Shown here in pieces: positions 1 through 5,608 of a stretch of 5,972 bases of DNA; position 1 is the first letter of the stretch; the number at the start of each line of letters is the position of its first letter. Made by a program: the position numbers and the translations under genes. The stretch is taken from assembly GCA_913009675.1 (NCBI GenBank), contig CAJVXD010000087.1, forward strand, positions 1 through 5,972, written 5' to 3'. This DNA is from an uncultured bacterium (GTDB lineage: Bacteria; Omnitrophota; Gorgyraeia; Gorgyraeales; Gorgyraeaceae). The notes under the pieces are model-generated. The model was not told the origin of the DNA and made no database searches. It was given only the letters and a program-made list of their open reading frames with translations.

Positions 1-50
1 GTATTGGCAAGGGTGGGTACATAAGATTGGTAATGATATTGTGATTTCAC
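1..50. other. Short foreign fragment left of the adapter junction
   Basis: These 50 bases precede a T17 run and an adapter, so their link to the rest of the window is not trustworthy. On the plus strand the frame starting at base 2 is open and reads YWQGWVHKIGNDIVIS before entering the poly-T, so it may be the edge of a coding region. Sixteen codons are too few to assign a family. It could come from the same locus as the right-hand piece or from elsewhere; nothing in the sequence decides this. Confidence 0.5.
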
Positions 51-133
51 TTTTTTTTTTTTTTTTTCAAGCAGAAGACGGCATACGAGATATATCAGTG
101 TGACTGGAGTTCAGACGTGTGCTCTTCCGATCT
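51..133 (-). other. Illumina TruSeq index adapter (reverse complement) with poly-T, artefact
   Basis: Bases 68-91 are the P7 flow-cell sequence (begins CAAGCAGAAGACGGCATACG), 92-99 hold the index region (ATATCAGT, the reverse of ACTGAT+AT, which I recall as TruSeq index 25), and 100-133 are the Read-2 primer region ending in GCTCTTCCGATCT. The T17 run at 51-67 is the reverse complement of the poly-A seen when a read passes the end of the adapter. This is library sequence, not biology. It invents protein ends: in one frame it reads FFFFFQAEDGIRDISV, in another it supplies a false start MCSSDL. Confidence 0.99.
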
Positions 134-140
134 ACAATGT

Positions 141-683
141 ATGGGTAAAAATATAACCGCCTACCGAAAAAAACTGACTGATTTCACGCCAGACCCGAAA
201 AACGCGAATCGGGGGACTGAGCGCGGGCAATTCATGATTGTCCGCAGCATCGAGAAGTTAGGCGCCGGTCGCTCCCTCGTTTCAGACGCTAATGACGTAC
301 TCCCCGCTGGCAATAAAACGCAGCAGGCTTTGGTTGACGCCGGATTTGACGAGGCCATCGTTGTCGAGACGGACGGGCAGACCCCGGTCATCGTCAAGCG
401 CACCGATTGGGATTTGAGTGACCCCGACCCGGAGAATCCGGCGCGGCAGTATGCGTTTGCGGATAACAGGACTGCTCAGATGTCAATTGATTTCGACCCG
501 GATATCATCGCTGATGATTTGGCGGCGGGGCTGGATTTGTCGGACTGGTGGATGGATTTTGAGTTGGATGAATTGCTATCTAATGATAATTTGCCGGAAG
601 ATTGGCAGGAATTTGATGAAAGCGCGTCTGATGACGTGGAGATGTGTGAGTGCCCAAAATGCGGACACGAATTCCCGAAATAG
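141..683 (+). CDS. ParB/Srx-like nuclease-fold protein of phage type, 5' end uncertain
   Basis: The product resembles small ParB-N (sulfiredoxin-fold) proteins common in phages and prophages, where they often precede DNA methyltransferase genes; their exact role is not settled. From ATG 141 it is 180 residues. Family landmarks are the N-terminal FTPDPKNANRGTERG segment, a GAGRS motif, AGNKT, AIVVETDG, VKRTDWDL and YAFADNR, followed by a strongly acidic C-terminal half. It ends in CECPKCGHEF, half of a zinc ribbon. Only 7 bases of genuine insert lie before ATG 141, so no ribosome site is visible and the real start may be upstream and lost. An open frame continues upstream to 117, but those first residues (MCSSDL) are adapter translation. 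The stop at 684 boundary overlaps the downstream methyltransferase by 34 bases, suggesting translational coupling. Confidence 0.82.
   Translation: MGKNITAYRKKLTDFTPDPKNANRGTERGQFMIVRSIEKLGAGRSLVSDANDVLPAGNKTQQALVDAGFDEAIVVETDGQTPVIVKRTDWDLSDPDPENPARQYAFADNRTAQMSIDFDPDIIADDLAAGLDLSDWWMDFELDELLSNDNLPEDWQEFDESASDDVEMCECPKCGHEFPK
638..652 (+). promoter_or_regulatory. Ribosome binding site and GTG start of the methyltransferase
   Basis: GGAG at 638-641 sits 8 bases before GTG 650. The nearest ATG (659) would have a 17-base spacing, so the sequence favours the GTG. The site lies inside the 3' end of the ParB-like gene. Confidence 0.55.
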
Positions 684-1463
684 ATTATCCCGCTCATTTA
701 AAAACGATGTGGCAAAAGGCCATAGTCCCACGAGAGCCTAATGCCCCGACGGTGATTAGTGCATTTGCGGGCGGTGGCGGTTCGCTGACCGGTTATCTAA
801 TGACCGGATTCTTGGATTTGTTGGCAATTGAATGGAATGACAATGCGGTCGAAACTTTGCGATTAAATTGGCCTGAACTTGATATTTATCATGGTGATAT
901 TGCAAAAATAAATGTTGATGAGATTTTGGATTTGACTGGACTGCAATCGGGAGAGCTTGATATTTTAGATGGTTCGCCACCATGTCAGGGATTTAGCACG
1001 GCCGGTAAACGTGATTTTAATGACGATCGCAATCAATTGTTTCATGAGTATGTGCGACTTTTGCGAGGATTACAACCCAAAGTTTTCGTTATGGAAAATG
1101 TGAGTGGTCTTGTTAAGGGCAAAATGAAACTCATCTTTGTAACTATGCTAAAAGAATTAAAAGCAAGCGGTTATAAAGTATCGGCCAAATTGCTTAACGC
1201 TATGTATTTTTATGTGCCGCAAAGCCGGGCTCGTTTGATTTTTATCGGGGTGCGGGAAGATTTGGGAATTGAGCCAAGCCATCCGAAGGCGGAAAGTAAA
1301 CCGATAACTCCGCGAATTGCAATTGGCGATTTGATTCCAGATGAGTATGATGATTTTCCCGAATGGTTAAAACTGGCCGCGTTGAACATGGATGCTGGAA
1401 ATTATAGTAGCGGGCGTATTCTACGGGCTTTTATGAAACACAAAGGAACGCCAGGGGGTAGTC
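650..1463 (+). CDS. C5-cytosine DNA methyltransferase, 3' truncated
   Basis: The gene encodes a DNA (cytosine-5) methyltransferase that moves a methyl group from S-adenosylmethionine to cytosine C5 in a specific DNA site. Visible motifs: motif I SAFAGGGGS (SAM binding, about residues 37-45), motif IV GSPPCQGFS with the catalytic Cys in PCQ (about 108-116), motif VI MENV (about 148-151), and motif VIII QSRARLIFIG (about 191-200). The target-recognition region and motifs IX and X are missing because the coding sequence runs into adapter at 1464. The frame continues to 1486 only through adapter bases, adding the false tail QIGRAHV. About 271 residues are genuine. No restriction endonuclease is visible, and the ParB-like partner points to a phage-encoded solitary methyltransferase that may protect phage DNA; that role is inference. 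Base composition is more AT-rich than in the preceding gene. Confidence 0.93.
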
Positions 1464-1542
1464 AGATCGGAAGAGCACACGTCTGAACTCCAGTCACACT
1501 GATATATCTCGTATGCCGTCTTCTGCTTGAAAAAAAAAAAAA
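1464..1542 (+). other. Illumina TruSeq index adapter with poly-A, artefact
   Basis: Bases 1464-1497 start with AGATCGGAAGAGC and end in CCAGTCAC, 1498-1505 are the index region ACTGATAT, and 1506-1529 are the P7 complement ending in TTCTGCTTG. A13 follows at 1530-1542. This is the exact reverse complement of 68-133, carrying the same index. Insert DNA ends at 1463 and a different genomic piece begins near 1543; a few of the A residues may be native, since the join sits in a homopolymer. Confidence 0.99.
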
Positions 1543-1796
1543 TCAAAAATAAAACCTTCGTCTCTACTCCATCCTGAACCGGTTACAGGCTTATAACCCA
1601 ACTTTTCTAAATTAGCTATAAGGTATTTATACTCTCCTAAATCCGGTACGATCAAATCAACATCCTTAGTCGATGGTTTTATTCCTAAAAGTGTTAATGC
1701 GGTACCGCCGCAAGCAATCAAATGGACCTTTCTCTTAAGAAAACTATCCCACCCTCTAATCGTATTCAACAATTCCTGTTTATCTATTCTGTACAT
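1543..1796 (-). CDS. DUF6036-like nucleotidyltransferase, 3' truncated by junction
   Basis: About 84 genuine N-terminal residues of a small minimal-nucleotidyltransferase protein remain. The pattern is ACGGTALTLLG (about residues 28-38) followed by KDVDLIVPD (about 44-52). The GG motif and the DxD-type metal-binding pair (Asp45, Asp47) are typical of this fold, and it most resembles DUF6036-type proteins, some of which belong to toxin-antitoxin modules. ATG 1796 is chosen because it starts the conserved region and follows a near-consensus promoter at the usual distance; an upstream frame to 1952 would read through the promoter and a hairpin. No clear Shine-Dalgarno is visible. After residue ~84 the frame enters poly-T and adapter (false tail FFFFQAEDGIRDISV). 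The catalytic C-terminal part is absent from the window, so activity cannot be judged. Confidence 0.75.
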
Positions 1797-1799
1797 ATC

Positions 1800-1817
1800 T
1801 ATACAATTATTTGTATA
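1800..1817 (-). promoter_or_regulatory. 18-base inverted repeat in the nucleotidyltransferase leader
   Basis: TATACAA and TTGTATA are perfect 7-base arms separated by 4 bases. The repeat ends 3 bases before ATG 1796 and lies downstream of the predicted transcription start. It could be an operator or an mRNA hairpin over the start region. The stretch is AT-rich, so chance is a real alternative. The AbiEi leader has an inverted repeat of the same length and position but different sequence. Confidence 0.35.
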
Positions 1818-1841
1818 TATTAATGCAATTCTCTGTATTAA

Positions 1842-1870
1842 AGTATACAGTATATTCCTTAATATGTCAA
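1842..1870 (-). promoter_or_regulatory. Sigma70-type promoter of the truncated nucleotidyltransferase
   Basis: On the minus strand, TTGACA (1865-1870) is followed after 17 bases by TATACT (1842-1847): a perfect -35 box, a one-mismatch -10 box and optimal spacing. Transcription should begin near 1835, giving a leader of roughly 39 bases before ATG 1796. A 5-base-arm inverted repeat (GCCGT/ACGGC, 1877-1889) lies just upstream of the -35 box. Confidence 0.75.
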
Positions 1871-1909
1871 GGTAACGCCGTTCTACGGCTTGCTTCTTCA
1901 GATCCCCCT

Positions 1910-1955
1910 GTCTTGTATAGTAGGGTAGGCTTAAACTTCCCCTACTATACAAGAC
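1910..1955. repeat. 16-base perfect inverted repeat with 14-base spacer
   Basis: GTCTTGTATAGTAGGG at 1910-1925 is exactly mirrored by 1940-1955. CCTG/CAGG outside the arms extends the pairing if a 2-base bulge is allowed. It lies between the AbiE terminator and the nucleotidyltransferase promoter. There is no adjoining T-tract on either strand, so it is not a typical terminator. Candidates are the tip of a small mobile element, two abutting insertion-sequence ends, or a structured RNA; nothing here separates them. Confidence 0.7.
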
Positions 1956-1978
1956 ACAGGAGCAGGTCGTTTTCTTTC

Positions 1979-2008
1979 AAAAAAATATCCCGTTATGGCA
2001 ACGGGATA
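1979..2008 (-). terminator. Rho-independent terminator of the abiE operon
   Basis: On the minus strand, TATCCCGTT pairs perfectly with AACGGGATA (arms 2000-2008 and 1986-1994, 5-base loop), followed directly by seven T (1979-1985). It lies about 60 bases past the toxin stop codon and would end transcription of the AbiE pair before the next promoter. Confidence 0.85.
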
Positions 2009-2068
2009 ATACCGGATGTAGTTTGAGCGGCTCCCTTGACCTTGTCCTTTGTTATATCACTCTGGTCC

Positions 2069-2794
2069 CTATTTAACCAATTTCTCTATCTCCCTTTGCA
2101 GTGTTGATTTAAAACCTTTGATAAGGCCATGGTAGCTTTTTGGCAGGAATATCTTTAATTCCCTATCAAAATTATATTCTGTATTTCTTAGCCTATCCAT
2201 AACTCTATGGAGAATTCTCTTCTCTTGAGCCGGCAAAAGATTGCTGCGCAAGATAAAATATAGATCGAAAAAATCCCGGGGCTTAGACCTCTCTAAAAGA
2301 GCCTTTATTTTCTCACCAACCAGCTCCCTCCGCGAAAGCTGGATTAAATTATAAGGTAAAACAAATTCGTTTGAGATTAAGGTAACCTCACCTTTACCGG
2401 ATCCTGCTATGCGCCTTGAGATATTAAGCTCCAGAGAAACCTTTTCCTCTAAGATTGCAAGCGTCATGAAACCTATGTATCCTCCCGATGTCGCAGAAAA
2501 TTCATCTATCCTTATATCTATACCGAACTTCTCTATCTCTACCAACGCATTCTGGATGAGATTTTCTATTTTCAGCCTGGACATTTTTACGGCCGTGAAA
2601 TCAAGGTCTTCCGAAAAACGAGGGCTATTGTAAATAAGCCTCAAGGCCGTCCCGCCTTTAAAAAGCATAAAATCAGAATCTTTTTGTAGATATAATTGAG
2701 ACAAAAAAAGATTCTGGGAATATTCTCTCAAGACATTAAGGCTTGTTGTCTGGTATTTCGTAGTTATTTTTCTAATAAAGTCTCTATCTATCAT
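2069..2794 (-). CDS. abiEii: AbiEii/AbiGii-family nucleotidyltransferase toxin
   Basis: A 241-residue member of the AbiEii/AbiGii toxin family (minimal nucleotidyltransferase fold). Characterised relatives such as the mycobacterial MenT toxins add nucleotides to tRNA acceptor ends and block translation; AbiE systems give phage resistance by abortive infection. Visible motifs: FKGGTALRLIY (45-55), SEDLDF with the Asp63/Asp65 metal pair (61-66), GEKIKALLERSK (160-171) and PRDFFDLYFIL (172-182). All key positions expected of the family look intact and the length is close to that of other compact members. ATG 2794 overlaps the antitoxin stop (ATGA, 2791-2794), so translation is probably coupled, as usual for a toxin made after its antitoxin. 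A terminator follows at 1979-2008. The cytosolic toxin role is inferred from the family. Confidence 0.9.
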   Translation of the reverse strand: MIDRDFIRKITTKYQTTSLNVLREYSQNLFLSQLYLQKDSDFMLFKGGTALRLIYNSPRFSEDLDFTAVKMSRLKIENLIQNALVEIEKFGIDIRIDEFSATSGGYIGFMTLAILEEKVSLELNISRRIAGSGKGEVTLISNEFVLPYNLIQLSRRELVGEKIKALLERSKPRDFFDLYFILRSNLLPAQEKRILHRVMDRLRNTEYNFDRELKIFLPKSYHGLIKGFKSTLQREIEKLVK

Positions 2795-3375
2795 AACACC
2801 TTTTTAACAATCTTGATAAGGGCCTCTCTCTCAAACTTATCAGCATATGAAAAAATCTTCTTTTTATTAAGCGTCCCGATATTCATCCTTTCATTTATTT
2901 CCTTTTTTTTAAGGGATACGAAATATAAATAGTCCACAAGTGCCTTCTCCGGAGTCGCTATCAAAATCAATGTATTATCTCTTGATAAAGGCCGGTATCC
3001 AAAAAATAATTCTTTTTTTATCTTACTGTATCTATAAACTACGTCTAAAACCGTATATTCCCTTGTCGGCTTAGTGGTAGCGGAACTAACGGTATATACT
3101 GTCTGAGGGATGATCTTATAAAAACTCATGGCATACTCAAATGATATATACGAAGGCGCATAGACCCTGTTGGCTATCTCAAACTCGCCGGGGATTTTAG
3201 CCTCCAGCGCATAGAGCCCTTTTTTCAGACATACTAATGCCCCTCTCTTTTTATAGCGATGCAGAAAAAAACGGACCGCAATCTCACTCTTATCCATAAG
3301 CCGCATAACGTCCAGAGGCGTAAATATCCTCTGCTCCTTCTTATTCAATTTTTTCTCGAATTCTATCCAATTCAT
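2791..3375 (-). CDS. abiEi: AbiEi-family antitoxin / transcriptional repressor
   Basis: A 194-residue protein of the AbiEi type. Residues about 17-57 (FTPLDVMRLMDKS through GLYALEAK) fit the N-terminal winged helix. Then come the family signatures APSYISFEYAMSFY (73-86), VYTVSSATTKPTREYTV (93-109), ELFFGYRPL (122-130) and ATPEKALVDYLYF (140-152). In studied type IV AbiE systems this protein represses its own operon by binding inverted repeats upstream and antagonises the toxin without forming a stable complex with it. AAGGG (3384-3388) lies 8 bases before ATG 3375. A promoter at 3421-3448 and an inverted repeat just before the start fit autoregulation, which is inferred here. It is the first gene of the pair and shares the ATGA overlap with abiEii. 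Confidence 0.87.
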   Translation of the reverse strand: MNWIEFEKKLNKKEQRIFTPLDVMRLMDKSEIAVRFFLHRYKKRGALVCLKKGLYALEAKIPGEFEIANRVYAPSYISFEYAMSFYKIIPQTVYTVSSATTKPTREYTVLDVVYRYSKIKKELFFGYRPLSRDNTLILIATPEKALVDYLYFVSLKKKEINERMNIGTLNKKKIFSYADKFEREALIKIVKKVL

Positions 3376-3378
3376 TTT

Positions 3379-3396
3379 ATTAGCCCTTTTGCTAAT
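3379..3396 (-). promoter_or_regulatory. 18-base inverted repeat at the abiEi start, possible operator
   Basis: ATTAGC and GCTAAT are perfect 6-base arms around AAAAGG, ending 3 bases before ATG 3375. The loop carries part of the ribosome binding site, so the repeat could act as a repressor site or as an RNA hairpin controlling translation. Its arms are short and chance cannot be excluded. Confidence 0.4.
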
Positions 3397-3420
3397 TAAC
3401 TGAAACTCTTTCTATCAATG

Positions 3421-3448
3421 AGTATACCCTCTGGATTTGAATTGTCAA
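3421..3448 (-). promoter_or_regulatory. Sigma70-type promoter of the abiE operon
   Basis: Minus-strand TTGACA (3443-3448), a 16-base spacer, then TATACT (3421-3426). The distance from the -10 box to the ATG is 45 bases, identical to that in the downstream nucleotidyltransferase promoter, and the boxes are the same sequence. Transcription should begin near 3414. Confidence 0.75.
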
Positions 3449-3475
3449 GGGCAATTGTCATTGCCCCAAAGGGGC
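3449..3475. repeat. Overlapping inverted repeats just upstream of the abiE -35 box
   Basis: GGGCAAT (3449-3455) mirrors ATTGCCC (3460-3466) across 4 bases, and GCCCC (3463-3467) mirrors GGGGC (3471-3475) across 3 bases, so the two hairpins share bases and are mutually exclusive. On the minus strand TGACAATT occurs twice, 12 bases between copies, the second covering the -35 box. This may be a regulator site or a decayed repeat; function is unknown. Confidence 0.45.
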
Positions 3476-3480
3476 GCGTG

Positions 3481-3512
3481 CCCCGTACCTGAGCAAAGCG
3501 AATGGTACGGGG
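3481..3512. repeat. REP-like hairpin, 9-base arms
   Basis: CCCCGTACC (3481-3489) mirrors GGTACGGGG (3504-3512) around a 14-base loop containing TGAGCAAAGCGAA. Intergenic palindromes with GAGCRAAGCGAA-type centres occur in many bacterial genomes as dispersed repeats. There is no T-tract for a canonical terminator, although it lies after the end of the asnB-side transcription unit and could slow read-through into the abiE promoter. Confidence 0.6.
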
Positions 3513-3527
3513 AAGCAATCTCAAAAA

Positions 3528-3662
3528 CTACTTCTTCCCTGCCACCACCACCATATTAGGCGCAAAATACCCAATATTCCCAAACCTCAACACCCGTTCC
3601 ACCTTTGACCTCTTCCTCTTTATAAAGCTCCTTCTGCTTCCCACCTCTTTCATAACCCATAA
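3528..3662 (-). pseudogene. Methyltransferase-like C-terminal remnant downstream of asnB
   Basis: After an in-frame TGA (3663-3665) the minus-strand frame is open to TAG 3528-3530 and ends SKVERVLRFGNIGYFAPN followed by MVVVAGKK. The RFGNIGYFAPN ending resembles the C-terminus of some class I SAM-dependent methyltransferases from glycan clusters; that assignment is from memory and tentative. Only about 44 codons remain and the upstream family body is absent, because asnB ends 35 bases earlier. The fragment is clearly homologous to 5609-5740 on the other side of asnB (about 18 of 27 aligned residues identical). An ATG at 3651-3653 would allow a 41-residue peptide, but a decayed gene end is more likely. 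Confidence 0.6.
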
Positions 3663-3699
3663 TCACTCCCTCAGCCTCAACCTTATCCTCAACCTCCTC

Positions 3700-5607
3700 T
3701 TATATCTTCTCCCCATCCACAAACATCCTGTGCCACAGCTCCAGAAAGACTAAGCTCCAGATCCTGGCTCCGTTATTAACCTTACCGCTTGAGTGCCCAT
3801 CCAGCATATTCTTTAAAGCCTCTTTTCTAAAATACCCTCTTTTAATACACCTATCACTCAATAGCATCTCGTGAGAATAATCCTTCAGCTCGCCCCTGAA
3901 CCAGCTGTCTAACGGCACGCCAAATCCCATCTTGCCCCTTCCCAGTATCTCATCCGGTAGTTTATCCTTCAGCGCCTTCTTAAGTATATACTTTAAACTT
4001 GTTCCCTTTATCTTCATACCGCTCGGGATAGACGCCGCAAATTCCATGACCTTGTGGTCAAGAAAGGGGGAGCGCCCCTCTAATGAATTTGCCATGGTAG
4101 CTATATCCATCTTTACCAATAAGTCGTCCAGTAAATTTGTCCTGATATCCGTTGACATGACCTGGTCTACGATATCACTTGATCTGCACTGATTAAAGGC
4201 ATTGTTTAGATACAAAAAACTATCTCTGTTTTTTATTTCAGCCTTGAAAGAATCGGAGAATAAATCCTCCTTTTCTTTATCCTTAAATATACTGATCCAC
4301 TCATAATGCCTTTCCGGGGAAGGCCTTGATATCCCGGACAAAAACCTTTTAAGCTTTGCCTTGAAATCCTTCGGACTCCTCTTGCTATTCATCCTCGCCG
4401 CTATAAGTCCTGCTATCCTGCCCGTCCCTAAACTTTTGAACATCTCCGCAAACCTTGCCGCCATGAATCTCTCATACCCCCCAAAGCATTCATCCCCTCC
4501 ATCGCCATTTAAGACAACAGTAACCTCCTGCCGGGTCATCTTGGCCACATAATAGCTCGGGAGCGCCGAAGAATCCGCATACGGCTCATTGTAATGCCAT
4601 ACGAGTTTTGGCAGCATTTCTATGGCGTTGGGCCTGACTATGTATTCCTTGTGCTCTGTCCCGAACCTATCGGCTATAACCTTAGCAAATTTTAATTCAC
4701 TGTATTCCTGCTCCTCAAAACCTATGGAAAACGTCTTTACGGGCCTTGAGCTTAGTTTACTCATCATGTAAACCACGGCGCTTGAATCAATCCCCCCGCT
4801 CAAAAAAGCCCCTAACGGCACATCGCTTATCAAGCGTATCTTAGTAGCCTCTTCCAGCAAGCCCATGGTCCTTTCGCAATATTCATCTTCGGATAATTCA
4901 AGCTTTTTAGAAAAATCCAGCTCCCAATACCTTTCTATCTTAATATTGCCCTTCTCATAAATCATGAAATGCGCGGGAGGCAGTTTCATGATACCCTTAA
5001 ACATGCTTTGAGGTGTAGGCACATAGCCATAACTCAAGTAATCCGTAATAGCGCTTCTATTTACCTCCGTAGAAACCTCGGGATCCTGAAGGATCGCCTT
5101 AATCTCAGAAGCAAATATCAGCGTTTGGTTCCTGTAGGTATAATAGAGGGGTCTTTTACCTACCCTATCTCTTGCCAGAAAAAGCCGTTGTTTCTTCTCA
5201 TCCCATATAGCAAACGCAAAAGGCCCTCTTAAATCACTAAGGCAATCTACGCCTTTTTCTTCGTATAAATGAATTATGACTTCAGTATCTGTATGCGATT
5301 TAAATACATGCCCTCTTTTCTCTAAATCTTTTCTAAGTCCCGGAAAATTATAAACCTCCCCATTCATCACCAGCCATATAGACCCATCTTCATTGCACAT
5401 AGGCTGATGCCCGGCAGAAGAAACATCAATAACACTAAGCCTCCTATGTCCCAATCCAACATTCACCCTTAACCCTTCACCCTTTACCTCTTTTATACAA
5501 ACTCCTTCATTATCCGGCCCCCGATGCACCAAAACCTCACACATCTTACGTATGAGGTTTTCGCTGACAGCCCCATTTAAACTAATCTTTCCGCAAATCC
5601 CGCACAT
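3700..5607 (-). CDS. asnB: Asparagine synthetase (glutamine-hydrolysing), class II
   Basis: Converts aspartate, ATP and glutamine to asparagine, AMP, PPi and glutamate; relatives in glycan or peptide clusters amidate other carboxylates. The 635-residue protein is full length. N-terminal Ntn glutaminase domain (about 1-210): MCGICG with nucleophile Cys2, HRGPD (28-32), GHRRLSVID (53-61), MNGEVYN (81-87), TDTEV (106-110). Synthetase domain (about 235-635): PP-loop SGGIDSS (270-276), NGDGGDECFGGY (367-378), LEGRSPFLDHKV (509-520), KMGFGVPLDSWFRGEL (559-574) and the C-terminal IWSLVFLELWHRMF. ATG 5607 is preferred over an upstream TTG (5628) because Cys must be residue 2 and AAGGA lies 9 bases before the ATG. 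The start is 1 base after the stop of an upstream fragment, suggesting a former operon. Methyltransferase-like neighbours favour a cell-surface glycan or secondary-metabolism role over bulk asparagine supply; this is inference. Confidence 0.95.
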   Translation of the reverse strand: MCGICGKISLNGAVSENLIRKMCEVLVHRGPDNEGVCIKEVKGEGLRVNVGLGHRRLSVIDVSSAGHQPMCNEDGSIWLVMNGEVYNFPGLRKDLEKRGHVFKSHTDTEVIIHLYEEKGVDCLSDLRGPFAFAIWDEKKQRLFLARDRVGKRPLYYTYRNQTLIFASEIKAILQDPEVSTEVNRSAITDYLSYGYVPTPQSMFKGIMKLPPAHFMIYEKGNIKIERYWELDFSKKLELSEDEYCERTMGLLEEATKIRLISDVPLGAFLSGGIDSSAVVYMMSKLSSRPVKTFSIGFEEQEYSELKFAKVIADRFGTEHKEYIVRPNAIEMLPKLVWHYNEPYADSSALPSYYVAKMTRQEVTVVLNGDGGDECFGGYERFMAARFAEMFKSLGTGRIAGLIAARMNSKRSPKDFKAKLKRFLSGISRPSPERHYEWISIFKDKEKEDLFSDSFKAEIKNRDSFLYLNNAFNQCRSSDIVDQVMSTDIRTNLLDDLLVKMDIATMANSLEGRSPFLDHKVMEFAASIPSGMKIKGTSLKYILKKALKDKLPDEILGRGKMGFGVPLDSWFRGELKDYSHEMLLSDRCIKRGYFRKEALKNMLDGHSSGKVNNGARIWSLVFLELWHRMFVDGEKI

Positions 5608-5608
5608 G

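Noticed and set aside
161..983. Minus-strand and alternative plus-strand frames within the insert
   Set aside because: They overlap the ParB-like and methyltransferase genes and show no family character.
68..1529. 66-base perfect terminal inverted repeats around a two-gene cargo, resembling a novel transposon
   Set aside because: The repeats are exact Illumina TruSeq adapter sequence with an index and read-through homopolymers; there is no transposase and no target-site duplication.
1530..1542. Poly-A tract as a retrotransposition or RNA tail
   Set aside because: It directly follows the adapter end and matches the T17 at the mirrored adapter; it is read-through signal.
1494..1952. A 152-residue version of the nucleotidyltransferase with a longer N-terminus and an FFFFQAEDGIRDISV tail
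   Set aside because: The tail is adapter translation, and the N-terminal extension would run through the promoter and a hairpin arm; ATG 1796 fits better.
3502..3753. Plus-strand open frame of 83 codons
   Set aside because: It is antisense to the methyltransferase-like remnant and the end of asnB, is leucine/proline-rich from low-complexity pyrimidine tracts, and has no recognisable motif or ribosome site.
3932..5232. Several plus-strand open frames inside asnB
   Set aside because: They are antisense shadows of a complete, well-conserved asnB.
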